Source: Gilliamella apicola (GTDB lineage Bacteria; Pseudomonadota; Gammaproteobacteria; Enterobacterales; Orbaceae). From it: a stretch of 64,000 bases of DNA. The stretch is from NCBI RefSeq assembly GCF_000599985.1, contig NZ_CP007445.1, positions 248,001 through 312,000 on the forward strand, read 5' to 3'. Shown piece by piece: positions 1-8,952 of the stretch; position 1 is the first letter of the stretch; each line of letters starts with the position of its first letter. The notes beneath the pieces are model-generated. The model was not told where the DNA came from and ran no database searches. It worked only from the letters and a program-made list of their open reading frames with translations. The position numbers and the translations under genes are program-made.

Positions 1-62
1 TACGTGTGATATTACGCAAATTGATCGGTCACTTTGAAAGTGACAAGGGGAGAGTATCATGA
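1..62 (+). CDS. C-terminal end of an unidentified protein (partial)
   Basis: Frame 3 is open from the window edge and closes at the TGA at 60-62. That stop overlaps the ATG of the arginase-like gene at 59 in an ATGA arrangement. The last residues read HFESDKGRVS. The overlap indicates translational coupling, so this is probably the preceding gene of the same operon. Too little is visible to name a family. Confidence 0.55.
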   Translation, partial: RVILRKLIGHFESDKGRVS

Positions 63-931
63 CCTGTCCTATTATACTCAATTTCGATAGAAGTGTAGGT
101 GAGATAAATAATGCTAAAACAATCGATGTGACTGAGTGGCAGGATGCCATTCGCTTTGGTTGTACTGAAAAAAAATTCTTTCACTTTGAAAAAGTGTTAC
201 AACAATCTCTACCAGAGAAATATGGAACGGTATTAATGGGAAGTGGTGATTTTCATCATGTTTCATTATTATTGATTGAACGTTTAGCTAAACAATATTC
301 GGCTAGCAATCCTATCCAAGTTGTCGTTTTCGATAATCATCCTGATAATATGCGTTATTTATTCGGTATACATTGTGGCTCATGGATTAGTTATGTGGCA
401 AATTTACCTTTTGTTAGCCATGTACATGTATTAGGTATTACATCTCAAGATATTGGTCTTTTCCATTTTTGGGAAAACAGATGGTCACCACTTTTCCATA
501 AAAAACTAACTTATTGGAGCTTAGATGTTAATGTTGCTTGGGCAAAAAAAATTGGTTTAAGTCATGCTTTTCGCGATTTTGCTACACCAGCTGATCTCAT
601 TGCTAGCTTCCTTTCAGAACAATATCATAGTACACAGCCGATTTATTTATCAATTGATAAAGATGTATTGAGTGAGGAAGTCGTACATACCAATTGGGAT
701 CAAGGTAAATTACAAACTTATCATATCCTTGATACTATCACATCAATCAAACCACGGCTTATTGGTAGTGATATTACAGGCGAACTTTCTATATGGAGAT
801 CGTCAAATTGGTTCAAACGTTTTCTTAGTTCACTAGATAAACAACCAATGATATCATCTGATGATCTTTCCAATTGGCAGCAAGAGCAACATCAACTTAA
901 TCTAACGTTATTAAAAGCCCTTTCAGGATAA
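59..931 (+). CDS. arginase/ureohydrolase-family protein
   Basis: A 290-residue protein of the arginase/agmatinase/formimidoylglutamase fold, probably a cytosolic hydrolase of a guanidino-type substrate. The metal-binding motifs are recognisable in family order: GSGDFHH (variant of GGDHS) near residue 61, DNHPD (the DxHxD motif) near 92, and SIDKD (SxDxD) near 200. GSDITGE near 236 is in the place of the late acidic motif. Spacing and length fit the family, but the motifs differ enough from SpeB, RocF and HutG that the substrate cannot be read. The start overlaps the stop of an upstream gene, implying an operon entering from outside the window. It converges on the minus-strand HAD/hydrolase/SMR operon. 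Family call fairly secure; substrate unknown. Confidence 0.7.
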   Translation: MTCPIILNFDRSVGEINNAKTIDVTEWQDAIRFGCTEKKFFHFEKVLQQSLPEKYGTVLMGSGDFHHVSLLLIERLAKQYSASNPIQVVVFDNHPDNMRYLFGIHCGSWISYVANLPFVSHVHVLGITSQDIGLFHFWENRWSPLFHKKLTYWSLDVNVAWAKKIGLSHAFRDFATPADLIASFLSEQYHSTQPIYLSIDKDVLSEEVVHTNWDQGKLQTYHILDTITSIKPRLIGSDITGELSIWRSSNWFKRFLSSLDKQPMISSDDLSNWQQEQHQLNLTLLKALSG

Positions 932-935
932 ACTA

Positions 936-977
936 TTGTAAAAAAGTTTGAGGAAATATAGGTGTTTGAGTATAAAA
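936..977 (+). repeat. 42-base dispersed element, copy A
   Basis: This copy begins with TTGTAAA and ends with GTTTGAGTATAAAA. It shares exact length and both ends with copies at 35518 and 51823. It starts five bases after the stop of the arginase-like gene. In this copy the right end together with the following bases (AGGTGTTTGAGT ... ACTCAGACCT) can form an imperfect hairpin. Confidence 0.6.
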
Positions 978-1010
978 CTCAGACCTACTTTTCCAATATT
1001 CTAAACAAAT

Positions 1011-1412
1011 CTAAGAATGTTGATTAGAAGAATTCTGTTTAGATAATTTGCTTTCCGCTAATGCTAAAAACAAAATACCAGAAACAATTAAAATTGTACC
1101 GATTAATTTAAACAACGTAATTGGTTCATTAAATAACCAAATTGATACAATCATTACTGTTACTAGTTCAAAGTGAGATGCGGCAAATGCTGGACCGACT
1201 GGTGCTTTTTTTAATAGCGTCATCCAAGTAAAAAAAGTAAAAATATATCCAGTAATTGAGATGTAAATCCAAGGGTTAGTAAAAACACGTACTAACCAAT
1301 CAATACTCATTTCTAGAGGTTGTGCATGGATAGCTGTTAATTTAAAACTACATTGTGCAATAGTATCAAAAAAAAGTAATACTGAAAAACCAATAATATA
1401 GAATCTCGCCAT
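1011..1412 (-). CDS. SMR/EamA-like small membrane transporter, second of a pair
   Basis: A 133-residue protein with four predicted membrane helices: about 5-22, 45-65, 72-92 and 98-118. The N-terminal helix has the pattern FFDTIAQCSFKLTA, as in drug/metabolite-transporter proteins of half size. Proteins this size work as dimers. The paired gene immediately upstream (one-base gap) is a homologue, which suggests an obligate heterodimer like other paired SMR proteins. It is the last gene of an operon HAD phosphatase, hydrolase, SMR, SMR. The substrate is unknown; polyamine, drug or product export are all possible. The tail (SKLSKQNSSNQHS) is polar and cytoplasmic-looking. Confidence 0.65.
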   Translation of the reverse strand: MARFYIIGFSVLLFFDTIAQCSFKLTAIHAQPLEMSIDWLVRVFTNPWIYISITGYIFTFFTWMTLLKKAPVGPAFAASHFELVTVMIVSIWLFNEPITLFKLIGTILIVSGILFLALAESKLSKQNSSNQHS

Positions 1413-1413
1413 A

Positions 1414-1773
1414 TTAAGACATTCCTACAAAAATGACGCCAGCTGTAATTAATAGCATGCCAATTAAACGATAAAAGGTAAGCAACTCTTTGAAAATAAT
1501 ACGTCCAACAAGCATAATAGTAATAATATTAAATGAGACCAGCAATACACCTTGTGAAAGTGGAACTAAGGTTAAAAACGCCAACCATAATAAAAATTCA
1601 GCAACATAAGATATAATGCCAATCCAAATCCAATGATTTTTTGATAAATCTAGCCAATAATACCAACCATCACGATTATTCGGTGAAGTAGCCGCAAATT
1701 TAAAAGCGACTTGTCCTAAGGTATCAAAACAGATGTTACTAACCCAAAGTATGATTACTAATGGTGACATCAT
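1414..1773 (-). CDS. SMR/EamA-like small membrane transporter, first of a pair
   Basis: A 119-residue, four-helix membrane protein with the N-terminal pattern ICFDTLGQVAFKFAA, matching its partner's FDTIAQCSFK. The start overlaps the stop of the alpha/beta hydrolase gene by four bases, so the two are translationally coupled. Its own stop lies two bases before the partner's start. It lacks the conserved membrane Glu14 motif of EmrE in the first helix; an Asp (FDT) sits there in both proteins. This is a family-level call only; the transported compound cannot be told. Confidence 0.65.
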   Translation of the reverse strand: MMSPLVIILWVSNICFDTLGQVAFKFAATSPNNRDGWYYWLDLSKNHWIWIGIISYVAEFLLWLAFLTLVPLSQGVLLVSFNIITIMLVGRIIFKELLTFYRLIGMLLITAGVIFVGMS

Positions 1774-2603
1774 TCTTCTATTCCTTCTGCTATGTTATTG
1801 AAGAATGTGATGCACTCTTTAATCACTTCACGACGTTGACTATCAATTGTTATTAAATGATAACTCTCATTTAAGACCACTAGTTTTTTTGAGCCAGAAA
1901 CGTGTTTTTCAACTAGTTTTGCATTGGTTTCAATATTGGCGATATCATCATTACCTGAATGCATAATTAAACATGGTGAAACAACTTTTGATAGCTGTGC
2001 TCGCACATTCTTGGCGAGTAATTGCATTTCAGCAAGTGCTGGGAATGGGTTTCCTGCAAGTCCTGCTGAAGCTGCATCACCATTTAACATGCTTTCAGAT
2101 ACGACGGCTCGAATTCGTTCATCTTTAAGTCCATAAGGCGGTTTTTCAATAAAAGAAACTTTTTGAAAAATTCCTAATTTTTTAAAATAGACTAACAAAA
2201 AGAAGAATTTTTTTGCCCAAAAAGGCATACTCCAGCCATCATAATAAAAAGTTGGTGCTAAAACTCCAACCCCCTTAATCTGATCAGATCTGTCAGCAGC
2301 TAGTTTGAGTGCTAATAGCGCACCCATTGATAACCCAGCAACAAAAACATTATCGACATGTTGGGCTAAGTAATTAGCACCTTCTTGTACGCTTTGGTAC
2401 CAATCTTGCCAAGATGTTCTACAAAGATCAGCTTCGGTACCACAATGACCAGCTAGTTGAATAGCATAAACTGTAAATCCAGCTTTGTGTAAACCATTAG
2501 CTAAGATTCGCATTTCATTAGGCGTACCTGTTAAGCCATGAATTAGTAGTACACCATTTTTATTACCAGGTAAAAAATAAGATAAATCTTGCATTGTACT
2601 CAT
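1770..2603 (-). CDS. alpha/beta-hydrolase (carboxylesterase/lipase type)
   Basis: A 277-residue serine hydrolase of the Est30/monoacylglycerol-lipase type. It has an oxyanion-loop motif LIHGLTGTPNE near residue 20, the nucleophile elbow GLSMG with Ser92, an acid-loop candidate SGNDD near 217, and the catalytic-His region SYHLITID near 247. No signal peptide is visible, so it should act in the cytosol on an acyl ester. It sits 13 bases after the HAD phosphatase gene and overlaps the first SMR gene, so all four minus-strand genes form one transcript. Substrate unknown. Confidence 0.75.
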   Translation of the reverse strand: MSTMQDLSYFLPGNKNGVLLIHGLTGTPNEMRILANGLHKAGFTVYAIQLAGHCGTEADLCRTSWQDWYQSVQEGANYLAQHVDNVFVAGLSMGALLALKLAADRSDQIKGVGVLAPTFYYDGWSMPFWAKKFFFLLVYFKKLGIFQKVSFIEKPPYGLKDERIRAVVSESMLNGDAASAGLAGNPFPALAEMQLLAKNVRAQLSKVVSPCLIMHSGNDDIANIETNAKLVEKHVSGSKKLVVLNESYHLITIDSQRREVIKECITFFNNIAEGIEE

Positions 2604-2616
2604 TATTCTTCCTTTA

Positions 2617-3345
2617 TTATTTTACTATCATGATGGGAATTAAAGAATGTTGTGCTTGTTTTAACGCTTTGGTTACATCAGCAAAACTATTGATAGCACA
2701 GTGCATAATCTTATTTTTTTCGCAGTAGTTCACAAGCTTGTCTTTGGCAAAAACATAATCAACATTATGTGATACACAGTAATCTGAAGTACCATCTCCT
2801 ACATAAAATATTTTGGGAAAATATTGTTGCTTTTTAACATGATTGCATTTGCAATTACCACTTTGTTTAATACAATCCTTATTGGCATAAGGAAATTCAA
2901 GTCGCCAACTACGAGCATTATCATGTAGTAACTTATTGGCAAAAATGGGTAAATTTTTAATACCATGACGTTTTAATACAAACTGGATTGCGTAATCTAA
3001 CCCATCACTTACCACGTGCACAGGAATATTATTTTGTTGGGTGTAATTTATAAAAGATTTAAACATTGGGTCAATTTCAATTTTGGAGAGAACTTGATTG
3101 ACTTCCTCTAAGCTAGCATCCATTAAAGCAATTTGTTTGCTCATGCATTCTTGAGAACCAATTTTGCCATTAACCCACAATTCTTCGAGCTCATCACAAC
3201 CATCTTGACCGAAATAACTTAGTAATGTATCAGTTACATCTTTAACACTGATGGTCCCATCAAAATCACATAAGACGATAGGGGTCTGATGCTGAGTATA
3301 AGATGGATGAAAAAGATGGGTAGCAATTGATGAAAAAGCATTCAT
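2617..3345 (-). CDS. HAD-IB family phosphatase, MtnX/SerB-like
   Basis: A 242-residue haloacid-dehalogenase phosphatase. Motif I is DFDGT (Asp27 nucleophile, Asp29 acid/base), motif II is the VSDG region near 114, and motif III/IV is YVGDGTSDYC near 180. A Cys-rich stretch (QSGNCKCN) lies near 162. The layout matches MtnX-like and phosphoserine-phosphatase-like HAD-IB enzymes. It is the first gene of the operon. There is no methionine-salvage gene nearby, so a true MtnX role is not supported. More likely it dephosphorylates an intermediate of a small pathway shared with the hydrolase and the SMR pair. Confidence 0.7.
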   Translation of the reverse strand: MNAFSSIATHLFHPSYTQHQTPIVLCDFDGTISVKDVTDTLLSYFGQDGCDELEELWVNGKIGSQECMSKQIALMDASLEEVNQVLSKIEIDPMFKSFINYTQQNNIPVHVVSDGLDYAIQFVLKRHGIKNLPIFANKLLHDNARSWRLEFPYANKDCIKQSGNCKCNHVKKQQYFPKIFYVGDGTSDYCVSHNVDYVFAKDKLVNYCEKNKIMHCAINSFADVTKALKQAQHSLIPIMIVK

Positions 3346-3432
3346 TTTAAAATTAAAATAGTCTAATTATAGATAATGGCATAAATTCTCTCATAAAGCA
3401 GATTTAAACTTTGTGGGCTCTTTGTATATATT

Positions 3433-3462
3433 TTGTAACGAGGGTGAAATTGTCTGTATAAT
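3433..3462 (+). promoter_or_regulatory. sigma70-type promoter of the two-component operon
   Basis: TTGTAA at 3433-3438 and TATAAT at 3457-3462, with an 18-base spacer, 41 bases before the response-regulator ATG. The -10 is perfect and the -35 matches at four of six positions. No PhoP direct repeat was found near it. Confidence 0.55.
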
Positions 3463-3503
3463 GAGGTTTCACTAGGTATAAGCTATAGTAATGAGAACCT
3501 ATA

Positions 3504-4232
3504 ATGAGCGAACGTATATTAATCATTGAAGACGACCCAAGATTAGCCAACCTCATACAAGTATACCTTGTTCGGCAAGGGTATATCGTTGACTGGCATA
3601 ATAGTGGTGAAGGTGCAGAAGAAAAAATTCACCAACTCAATCCAGATTTGGTCATATTAGATGTCATGTTACCAAAAAAATCAGGTTTTGATATTTGTCG
3701 TGATATACGTGGGTGGTTCGCCAACTATATTTTGATCATGACAGCCAGTGAAGATAACATTGATGAAATTGTAGGACTCGAACTTGGCGCTGATGATTAT
3801 TTGGCAAAACCAGTTGAACCAAGGTTATTGCTTGCTCGAATACGCGCTTTATTACGACGAAAACAGATAGAAACTGAAAAAGATAATAGTAAAGAATTAG
3901 TTATACCCTTAAATAATAAAACCCTTATTTTTGATAATTTAGTTATAGATGGTGAAAATAGGAAAGTAATATTACAAGAGCAAGAGATAGATTTAACTAC
4001 AGCTGAATTTGATCTTCTATGGTTATTAGCCAATAATGCTGGAAACATTCTATCTAGGGATGATATTTTTTCACAAGTTCGAGGTATTGATTTTGACGGT
4101 AGCGATCGTTCAATTGATTCCCGTATATCAAGACTTCGCCGTAAATTACTTGATGATCCTGACAATCCATCACGAATTAAAACAGTTCGAGGAAAAGGTT
4201 ATTTATTTATGCGTGAAGGGGACAGTCATTGA
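3504..4232 (+). CDS. rstA: response regulator, RstA-like (OmpR/PhoB family)
   Basis: A 242-residue transcription factor. The receiver domain spans about 1-120, with acidic pocket EDD, phospho-acceptor Asp in VILDVMLP near 52, switch Thr in IMTASED and Lys in DYLAKPVEP. The OmpR-type winged-helix domain spans about 140-238, ending in the wing pattern KTVRGKGYLFM. The Ile-Cys-Arg-Asp-Ile-Arg stretch and overall layout resemble E. coli RstA more than other OmpR members. The gene is followed with a four-base overlap by its kinase, as in rstAB. In enterobacteria RstA answers to acid/PhoP signals; whether that holds here is unknown. Confidence 0.75.
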   Translation: MSERILIIEDDPRLANLIQVYLVRQGYIVDWHNSGEGAEEKIHQLNPDLVILDVMLPKKSGFDICRDIRGWFANYILIMTASEDNIDEIVGLELGADDYLAKPVEPRLLLARIRALLRRKQIETEKDNSKELVIPLNNKTLIFDNLVIDGENRKVILQEQEIDLTTAEFDLLWLLANNAGNILSRDDIFSQVRGIDFDGSDRSIDSRISRLRRKLLDDPDNPSRIKTVRGKGYLFMREGDSH

Positions 4233-5572
4233 GCCATTTATTAGCCAAACCACTATTTTTTAATCGACGAATTGTATTTTATCTGGTTATTTTACTTTCT
4301 TTGCAATGTATTATTGCTTATGGCGCTTTATTGGTGTTTGACTCTTTACCTTCCTCTTTAACCGATATGCCTGATGACCATGTTGTATTTCGTGAGTCAC
4401 AACGAGGTACCGTAAACTTGATTCGTATGAGAATTAACGAAAATAAAAATCGACCTTTGCAAGAAGTTGTTGACGAGTTACAACCTTATTTTGGTTACTC
4501 AATAGAAATTTTACCAATCGATATTGCTTTACCCCATACAGTTTCTCATGAATTAAAAAATCTTGGTTTTTCTTATGATAGTGATAAAGAAGTCGTCTAC
4601 ATTGATTTAAATGATGGTAATTTATTACAATTAGGCCCTATCGTGATGCGCGATATTTTACAGTCTAACACTATGTCATTAAGTGTTTTTTTAATTATTT
4701 GGGCGCTATTTAGTGCGATAATCTTTTTCATTCTAATCTATTTCGCTTTTAGTGCAGTTTGGAAAGATTTAGTAAACATAAGACAAACTGCAGAACAGCT
4801 TGGGCAGGGCAATTTAAAAGCTAGAACTGAAAACGTTAAAGGTTGGTTATTTAAACCACTAGCAAATGTACTGAATAATATGGGAACACATATAGAACAT
4901 TTAGTTAGTACTAATCAAACTATTTCTCATGCTATGGCGCATGAATTGCGTACCCCGCTTGCCCGTATGCGATTTGAGCTCAGTATGCTTGAAGAATCTA
5001 ATGATGAACAAGAAAAATTGCTTTTACAAAAAGGGATGAGTGATGATATTAACGAGCTGGAAACCTTAATTAGTGCCAGCTTAAATTACTTTAAAATGCA
5101 ACAAAGTAATATTGAGTTAAATTTAACACAAGTTTCATTAAAACAATGGGGTGAAAAAGTTTGTCAATCTTTAGCACTATTTAAACCTAAAGAATTTGAG
5201 TTAACATGCAATAGTCAAGATGTTTTAGCTATAATTGATACTAATTTAGCAGAAACAATTGTTAAAAACTTACTTCTTAATGCATTTAAATATGCAACAC
5301 ATAAAGCAGTTTTAAATATTACAAAACAAAAAAATAGCGTAATAATTGAAATTGATGACGATGGTCCAGGCATTCCGTTTGAAGCGCGTGAAAAGATTTT
5401 TATGCCCTTTGCCAGACTTGATACCAGTCGAACACGTTCTACTGGTGGTTATGGTCTTGGATTAGCTTATGTTAAATTAATGGCAGAGTTTCATAATGGT
5501 AATGCTTTCGTTGTTACCAGCCCTCTTGGTGGAGCAAGATTTGTGGTTTCATTAAAGTCTAACGATTGTTAA
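4229..5572 (+). CDS. rstB: sensor histidine kinase, RstB-like
   Basis: A 447-residue membrane sensor kinase. Membrane segments lie near 14-36 and 150-175, with a periplasmic sensor loop of about 110 residues between them, then a HAMP linker. The phospho-acceptor H-box is AMAHELRTPLARMR near 235, and the ATPase G-boxes are DDDGPGIP and GGYGLGLAY near 380-420. The C-terminal motifs PFARLDTSRTRSTGG closely follow E. coli RstB. The start is TTG at 4229, overlapping the stop of the regulator, with a GGGGA ribosome site six bases away; no better start fits the first membrane helix. A complete pair with rstA. Confidence 0.75.
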   Translation: MSHLLAKPLFFNRRIVFYLVILLSLQCIIAYGALLVFDSLPSSLTDMPDDHVVFRESQRGTVNLIRMRINENKNRPLQEVVDELQPYFGYSIEILPIDIALPHTVSHELKNLGFSYDSDKEVVYIDLNDGNLLQLGPIVMRDILQSNTMSLSVFLIIWALFSAIIFFILIYFAFSAVWKDLVNIRQTAEQLGQGNLKARTENVKGWLFKPLANVLNNMGTHIEHLVSTNQTISHAMAHELRTPLARMRFELSMLEESNDEQEKLLLQKGMSDDINELETLISASLNYFKMQQSNIELNLTQVSLKQWGEKVCQSLALFKPKEFELTCNSQDVLAIIDTNLAETIVKNLLLNAFKYATHKAVLNITKQKNSVIIEIDDDGPGIPFEAREKIFMPFARLDTSRTRSTGGYGLGLAYVKLMAEFHNGNAFVVTSPLGGARFVVSLKSNDC

Positions 5573-5591
5573 TAATTTTCTTATAATTAAT

Positions 5592-5856
5592 GCGTTATTT
5601 GGTTTTATTAGTAAAATTAGTTTAAATCCCGTACTGATAGCTTTAGTTGCTGATAATGCACCCAAAGTATCATTAAGTACTGTATTTCGACTGTATTATT
5701 TTTTTGCATGACTGTATCGATCTGCGCTTCTTATTTAACAGGTTTGATTGCTAATAACACAGGAAGTTTAAATAATGGTTTTTACTTGCAGTAGCTATAA
5801 CTATGGTTGGCATAACTGCAATGCTATTTGTTAAAGAAGAACAAACTGCTAACTAA
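5592..5856 (+). pseudogene. decayed MFS transporter C-terminus
   Basis: Translation across three frames gives a continuous transporter-like tail. ALFGFISKISLNPVLIALVADNA runs from 5592 and ends at a TGA. TVSICASYLTGLIANNTGS follows in a second frame from about 5708. The segment AVAITMVGITAMLFVKEEQ, in a third frame, ends at the TAA at 5854. The order and the charged end after the last helix (FVKEEQ) match the last two or three helices of major-facilitator carriers. There is no start, and the N-terminal two thirds are absent. I read it as a relic left after deletion and frameshifts. Confidence 0.6.
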
Positions 5857-6094
5857 ATTTAATGTATCGTAGTGATATTATCTATTTTTAATCATTGTTA
5901 CTTATAGGTTATCTTGGCAGAAATCACAGATATGCATAAATCATAGTAAAACATATTGTTTTATCAATATAAAAAGTCTGTTTTTCCCATTTCAGAAAAA
6001 CAAAAAATTTGTTATATTCTTTGGTCAAAATGATAAAAAGTGACAGAACACATTTTTAAATTCGTCATTGAAATATATAATTAGAGGTTTTTTT

Positions 6095-7774
6095 ATGAGC
6101 GGTTCACTACCGGCAGAGACTGATAATCATCGTCCAACAAATTTTATTCGCCAAATTATTGATGCAGATCTTGCAGCAGGAAAATATAAAACAACACATA
6201 CTCGTTTTCCACCAGAGCCAAATGGTTATTTACATATAGGTCATGCAAAATCAATATGTTTAAACTTTGGTCTTGCTCAAGATTATCAAGGTAAATGTAA
6301 TTTACGTTTTGATGATACGAATCCAGCTAAAGAAGATATTGAATATGTTGAGTCAATTAAAGAGGATGTGCGCTGGTTAGGGTTTGAATGGGATGGTGAA
6401 ATATGTTATTCATCTGATTATTTCGACCGTTTATATGAGTATGCTATTGAGCTTATCGAAAAAGGTCTTGCATATGTTGATGAATTATCCGCTGATGAAA
6501 TCCGCGAATATCGAGGAACTCTAACCCAACCAGGTAAAAATAGTCCTTACCGTGACCGTAGCATTGATGAAAATTTAATACTTTTCAAACAAATGAAAGA
6601 AGGTAAATTTGCAGAAGGTAAAGCTTGTTTACGCGCTAAAATTGATATGGCATCCCCATTCATTGTTATGCGCGACCCTGTTTTATATCGTATTAAATTT
6701 GCAGAGCATCACCAAACAGGTAATAAGTGGTGTATTTATCCAATGTATGACTTTACCCATTGTATATCTGATGCGATTGAAAATATTACTCATTCTCTTT
6801 GTACACTTGAGTTCCAAGATAACCGTCGTTTATATGATTGGGTATTGGATAATATCACCATTGAAGCACGACCGCATCAGTATGAGTTTTCTCGTTTAAA
6901 TTTAGAATATGCAATAACTTCTAAACGTAAATTGACACTGTTAGTTACAGAAAAGATTGTTGATGGTTGGAATGATCCACGTATGCCTACTGTCTCTGGT
7001 CTACGTCGTCGCGGGTATACACCAGCTTCGATTCGAGAATTTTGTCATCGCATTGGTGTAACAAAGCAAGAAAATACTGTTGAGATGAGCACGCTTGAGT
7101 TTTGTATTCGTGAAGATCTTAATGAAAATGCGCCACGTGCTATGGCTGTGCTTGATCCTATTAAAGTGGTAATTGAAAACTTTTCAGAAACAATTGATGA
7201 AGTATTAAGCATGCCAAATCATCCTAATCGTCCAGAGTTAGGAAATCGTGAAGTGACTTTTACTCGTGAAATTTATATCGATCGAGCTGATTTTAGAGAA
7301 GAAGCTAACAAAAATTATAAACGTTTAGTTTTAGGAAAAGAAGTTCGTTTACGTAATGCTTATGTGATTCGTGCTGATCGCGTTGAAAAAGATGCAGAAG
7401 GTAATATCCAAACTATTTATTGTACTTACGATCCAGCTACGTTAAATAAAAATCCTGAAGATGGGCGTAAAGTTAAAGGAGTGATTCATTGGGTGTCGGC
7501 TAAATTTGCTAAGCCAGCTGAAATTCGTCTTTATGATCGTTTGTTTAATACGCCAAATCCAGGGTCGGCCGATGACTTTTTATCAACCATTAACCCTAAT
7601 TCTTTATTGATCAAAAAAGGTTTTGTTGAGCCAAGTTTACAATATGCAGAAGTCGGTAAGGCTTTTCAATTTGAACGTGAAGGGTATTTTTGTTTAGATA
7701 GCAAATATGCCTCAGATGATAATTTGGTATTTAATCGAACTGTGGGCTTGAGAGATAGCTGGAACGATGCTTAA
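6095..7774 (+). CDS. glnS: glutaminyl-tRNA synthetase
   Basis: Class I synthetase of 559 residues that charges tRNA-Gln in the cytosol. It has the signature HIGH in [16 protein letters not shown] near 42-45 and the second signature as SKRKLTLLV (family variant of KMSKS) near 277. The C-terminal beta-barrel anticodon-binding domains follow from about 340. Length and sequence track E. coli GlnS (554 residues). The ATG at 6095 was chosen over the upstream in-frame ATG at 6068. It has AGAGG at a normal distance, and the upstream nine residues have no counterpart in the family. Single-gene unit followed by a hairpin. Confidence 0.95.
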   Translation: MSGSLPAETDNHRPTNFIRQIIDADLAAGKYKTTHTRFPPEPNGYLHIGHAKSICLNFGLAQDYQGKCNLRFDDTNPAKEDIEYVESIKEDVRWLGFEWDGEICYSSDYFDRLYEYAIELIEKGLAYVDELSADEIREYRGTLTQPGKNSPYRDRSIDENLILFKQMKEGKFAEGKACLRAKIDMASPFIVMRDPVLYRIKFAEHHQTGNKWCIYPMYDFTHCISDAIENITHSLCTLEFQDNRRLYDWVLDNITIEARPHQYEFSRLNLEYAITSKRKLTLLVTEKIVDGWNDPRMPTVSGLRRRGYTPASIREFCHRIGVTKQENTVEMSTLEFCIREDLNENAPRAMAVLDPIKVVIENFSETIDEVLSMPNHPNRPELGNREVTFTREIYIDRADFREEANKNYKRLVLGKEVRLRNAYVIRADRVEKDAEGNIQTIYCTYDPATLNKNPEDGRKVKGVIHWVSAKFAKPAEIRLYDRLFNTPNPGSADDFLSTINPNSLLIKKGFVEPSLQYAEVGKAFQFEREGYFCLDSKYASDDNLVFNRTVGLRDSWNDA

Positions 7775-7791
7775 GCTATAATATGTATGAT

Positions 7792-7815
7792 ATTCGCCGA
7801 TTTAGGTCGGCGAAT
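7792..7815 (+). terminator. hairpin downstream of glnS
   Basis: A nine-base perfect stem ATTCGCCGA / TCGGCGAAT with a six-base loop, 17 bases after the glnS stop. The downstream T-rich stretch is interrupted (ATCAAAAATTTTAT), so termination may be modest. Confidence 0.6.
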
Positions 7816-7832
7816 TATCAAAAATTTTATCT

Positions 7833-8135
7833 TTAATCTTCAAATTTGAAAAATTTTATTTGTTGATCTAGATAGTTAAGAAAATTAGGCATTCTCTATT
7901 TACCTGCCATTGATTTCATATTTCCCCCATTCTTTTCTAATGATATAACTAACATGGTGAGATATAAATGATACTAACCTAGCCCTTGAACTACTTGAAT
8001 TAAATATTTATTATTTATAAAAAGGTTTTTTAGCTATTCCAATAACAGGTATCGTCTTATCTAAAGTATTATATAAATGACCATCTAATCATATCTATAC
8101 AATCAATTAATAACAATAGTAGTAATTTTTCTTTA
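7833..8135 (-). pseudogene. remnant of an endonuclease V-like protein
   Basis: Read on the minus strand, this stretch gives family-like pieces in shifting frames. DGHLYNTLDKTIPVIGIAKK lies at about 8070-8010. A degraded middle follows. The end SLEKNGGNMKSMAGK, then a stop codon where Tyr is expected, then RMPNFLNYLDQQ finishes at the TAA at 7833. Both blocks are in the order of the C-terminal half of endonuclease V-type proteins (the VIGVAK motif, then the N(I/M)KSMxGxYRxP motif). No N-terminal half is visible. I conclude a gene broken by at least two frameshifts and an in-frame stop. Confidence 0.6.
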
Positions 8136-8158
8136 ATCGATTATATTTAAAAGTCACC

Positions 8159-8524
8159 TTATGCAAGGTGACTAGATTGATAAATAGCAATTTTATTTCG
8201 ATAGTTAATAATAAATCTTTTAATGTTAGTTTTATTATCAATCCGATGATTGAATAAATGACCTACAGATTTTGTTTGGTTATTTTTATTTTCGGTATCT
8301 GGATTGTTATTAACTATTGGTTCAGTTGATGTTTGATCTATATAGCTTTCTTCTTCAACATTAGCTTTATTCGACAAATAATGTTGCTGTGTAAAAGATA
8401 AAAGATGCTTTTGTAATTCTGTTAGTTGAGTCTGTAATACCCAAATTTGTTCTTTTCAATTAGAAATATTAATAAATACTCTAAGTTCAAAAGTAGTCAC
8501 ATTTTTACGATTGTCTAATGTTTT
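8159..8524 (-). pseudogene. short interrupted reading frame, not recognised
   Basis: On the minus strand a frame opens after the stop at 8525-8527 and reads NVTTFELRVFINISN. It meets an in-frame TGA at 8456-8458 and continues KEQIWVLQTQLTEL and onward to the TAA at 8159. The latter part contains an ATG at 8377 that would give 72 residues, rich in Asn, Thr and Gln, with no ribosome site. The helical heptad look on both sides of the TGA suggests one former gene with a nonsense change (TGG to TGA would restore it). I do not recognise the family. Confidence 0.3.
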
Positions 8525-8527
8525 TTA

Positions 8528-8952
8528 TTAAAATTAAATAGTTTTTTCTTTAATAGATAGTTTTTTTATTGGATGAAATGGGCAAAATTTTCTAACAGTA
8601 AAACTGGTGTATTTCGTCGTCGTAAATCAGGTAGGCTAACTTTTTCTAATGGAAGTTTAGTTAACATATAAATAAAATTTTATTGATTAACACTGTAATT
8701 ACTTGGGGCTTAGTTTTGTATAATTGAATAATATGTATAGGTTAGAATTTAAAGTTAATGTGTATTTATAAAAATGATTTAAACATGATATTGTCAATTT
8801 TTCTACTATATTCAGTGTTTATCCAAAATTTATGTAATTTAATTTTTTTATCTACTCAATATAAACTGTTTTTAAGATAGCCATAATGTACAGTTTCTTT
8901 TATACTATTATTCTATTTTTTACCTGTTTTGGTTTCAAAAAGAGTAATTAGT
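8528..8952. other. AT-rich stretch upstream of purL, no gene recognised
   Basis: About 425 bases of very AT-rich DNA. The only plus-strand frame is a 32-codon one at 8573-8671 (MKWAKFSNSKTGVFRRRKSG and on), without a ribosome site. I found no PurR-type palindrome before purL and no clear -35/-10 pair. Probably degraded sequence plus the purL leader. Confidence 0.4.

Noticed and set aside
3346-3503. PhoP box before rstA
   Set aside because: No direct repeat of the (T/G)GTTTA type with five-base spacing was found.
8573-8671. 32-codon frame with a basic peptide (FRRRKSGRL)
   Set aside because: No ribosome site, no neighbours, and located in a decayed AT-rich stretch.
8820-8952. Possible PurR operator before purL
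   Set aside because: No palindrome resembling ACGCAAACGTTTGCGT could be found in the leader.
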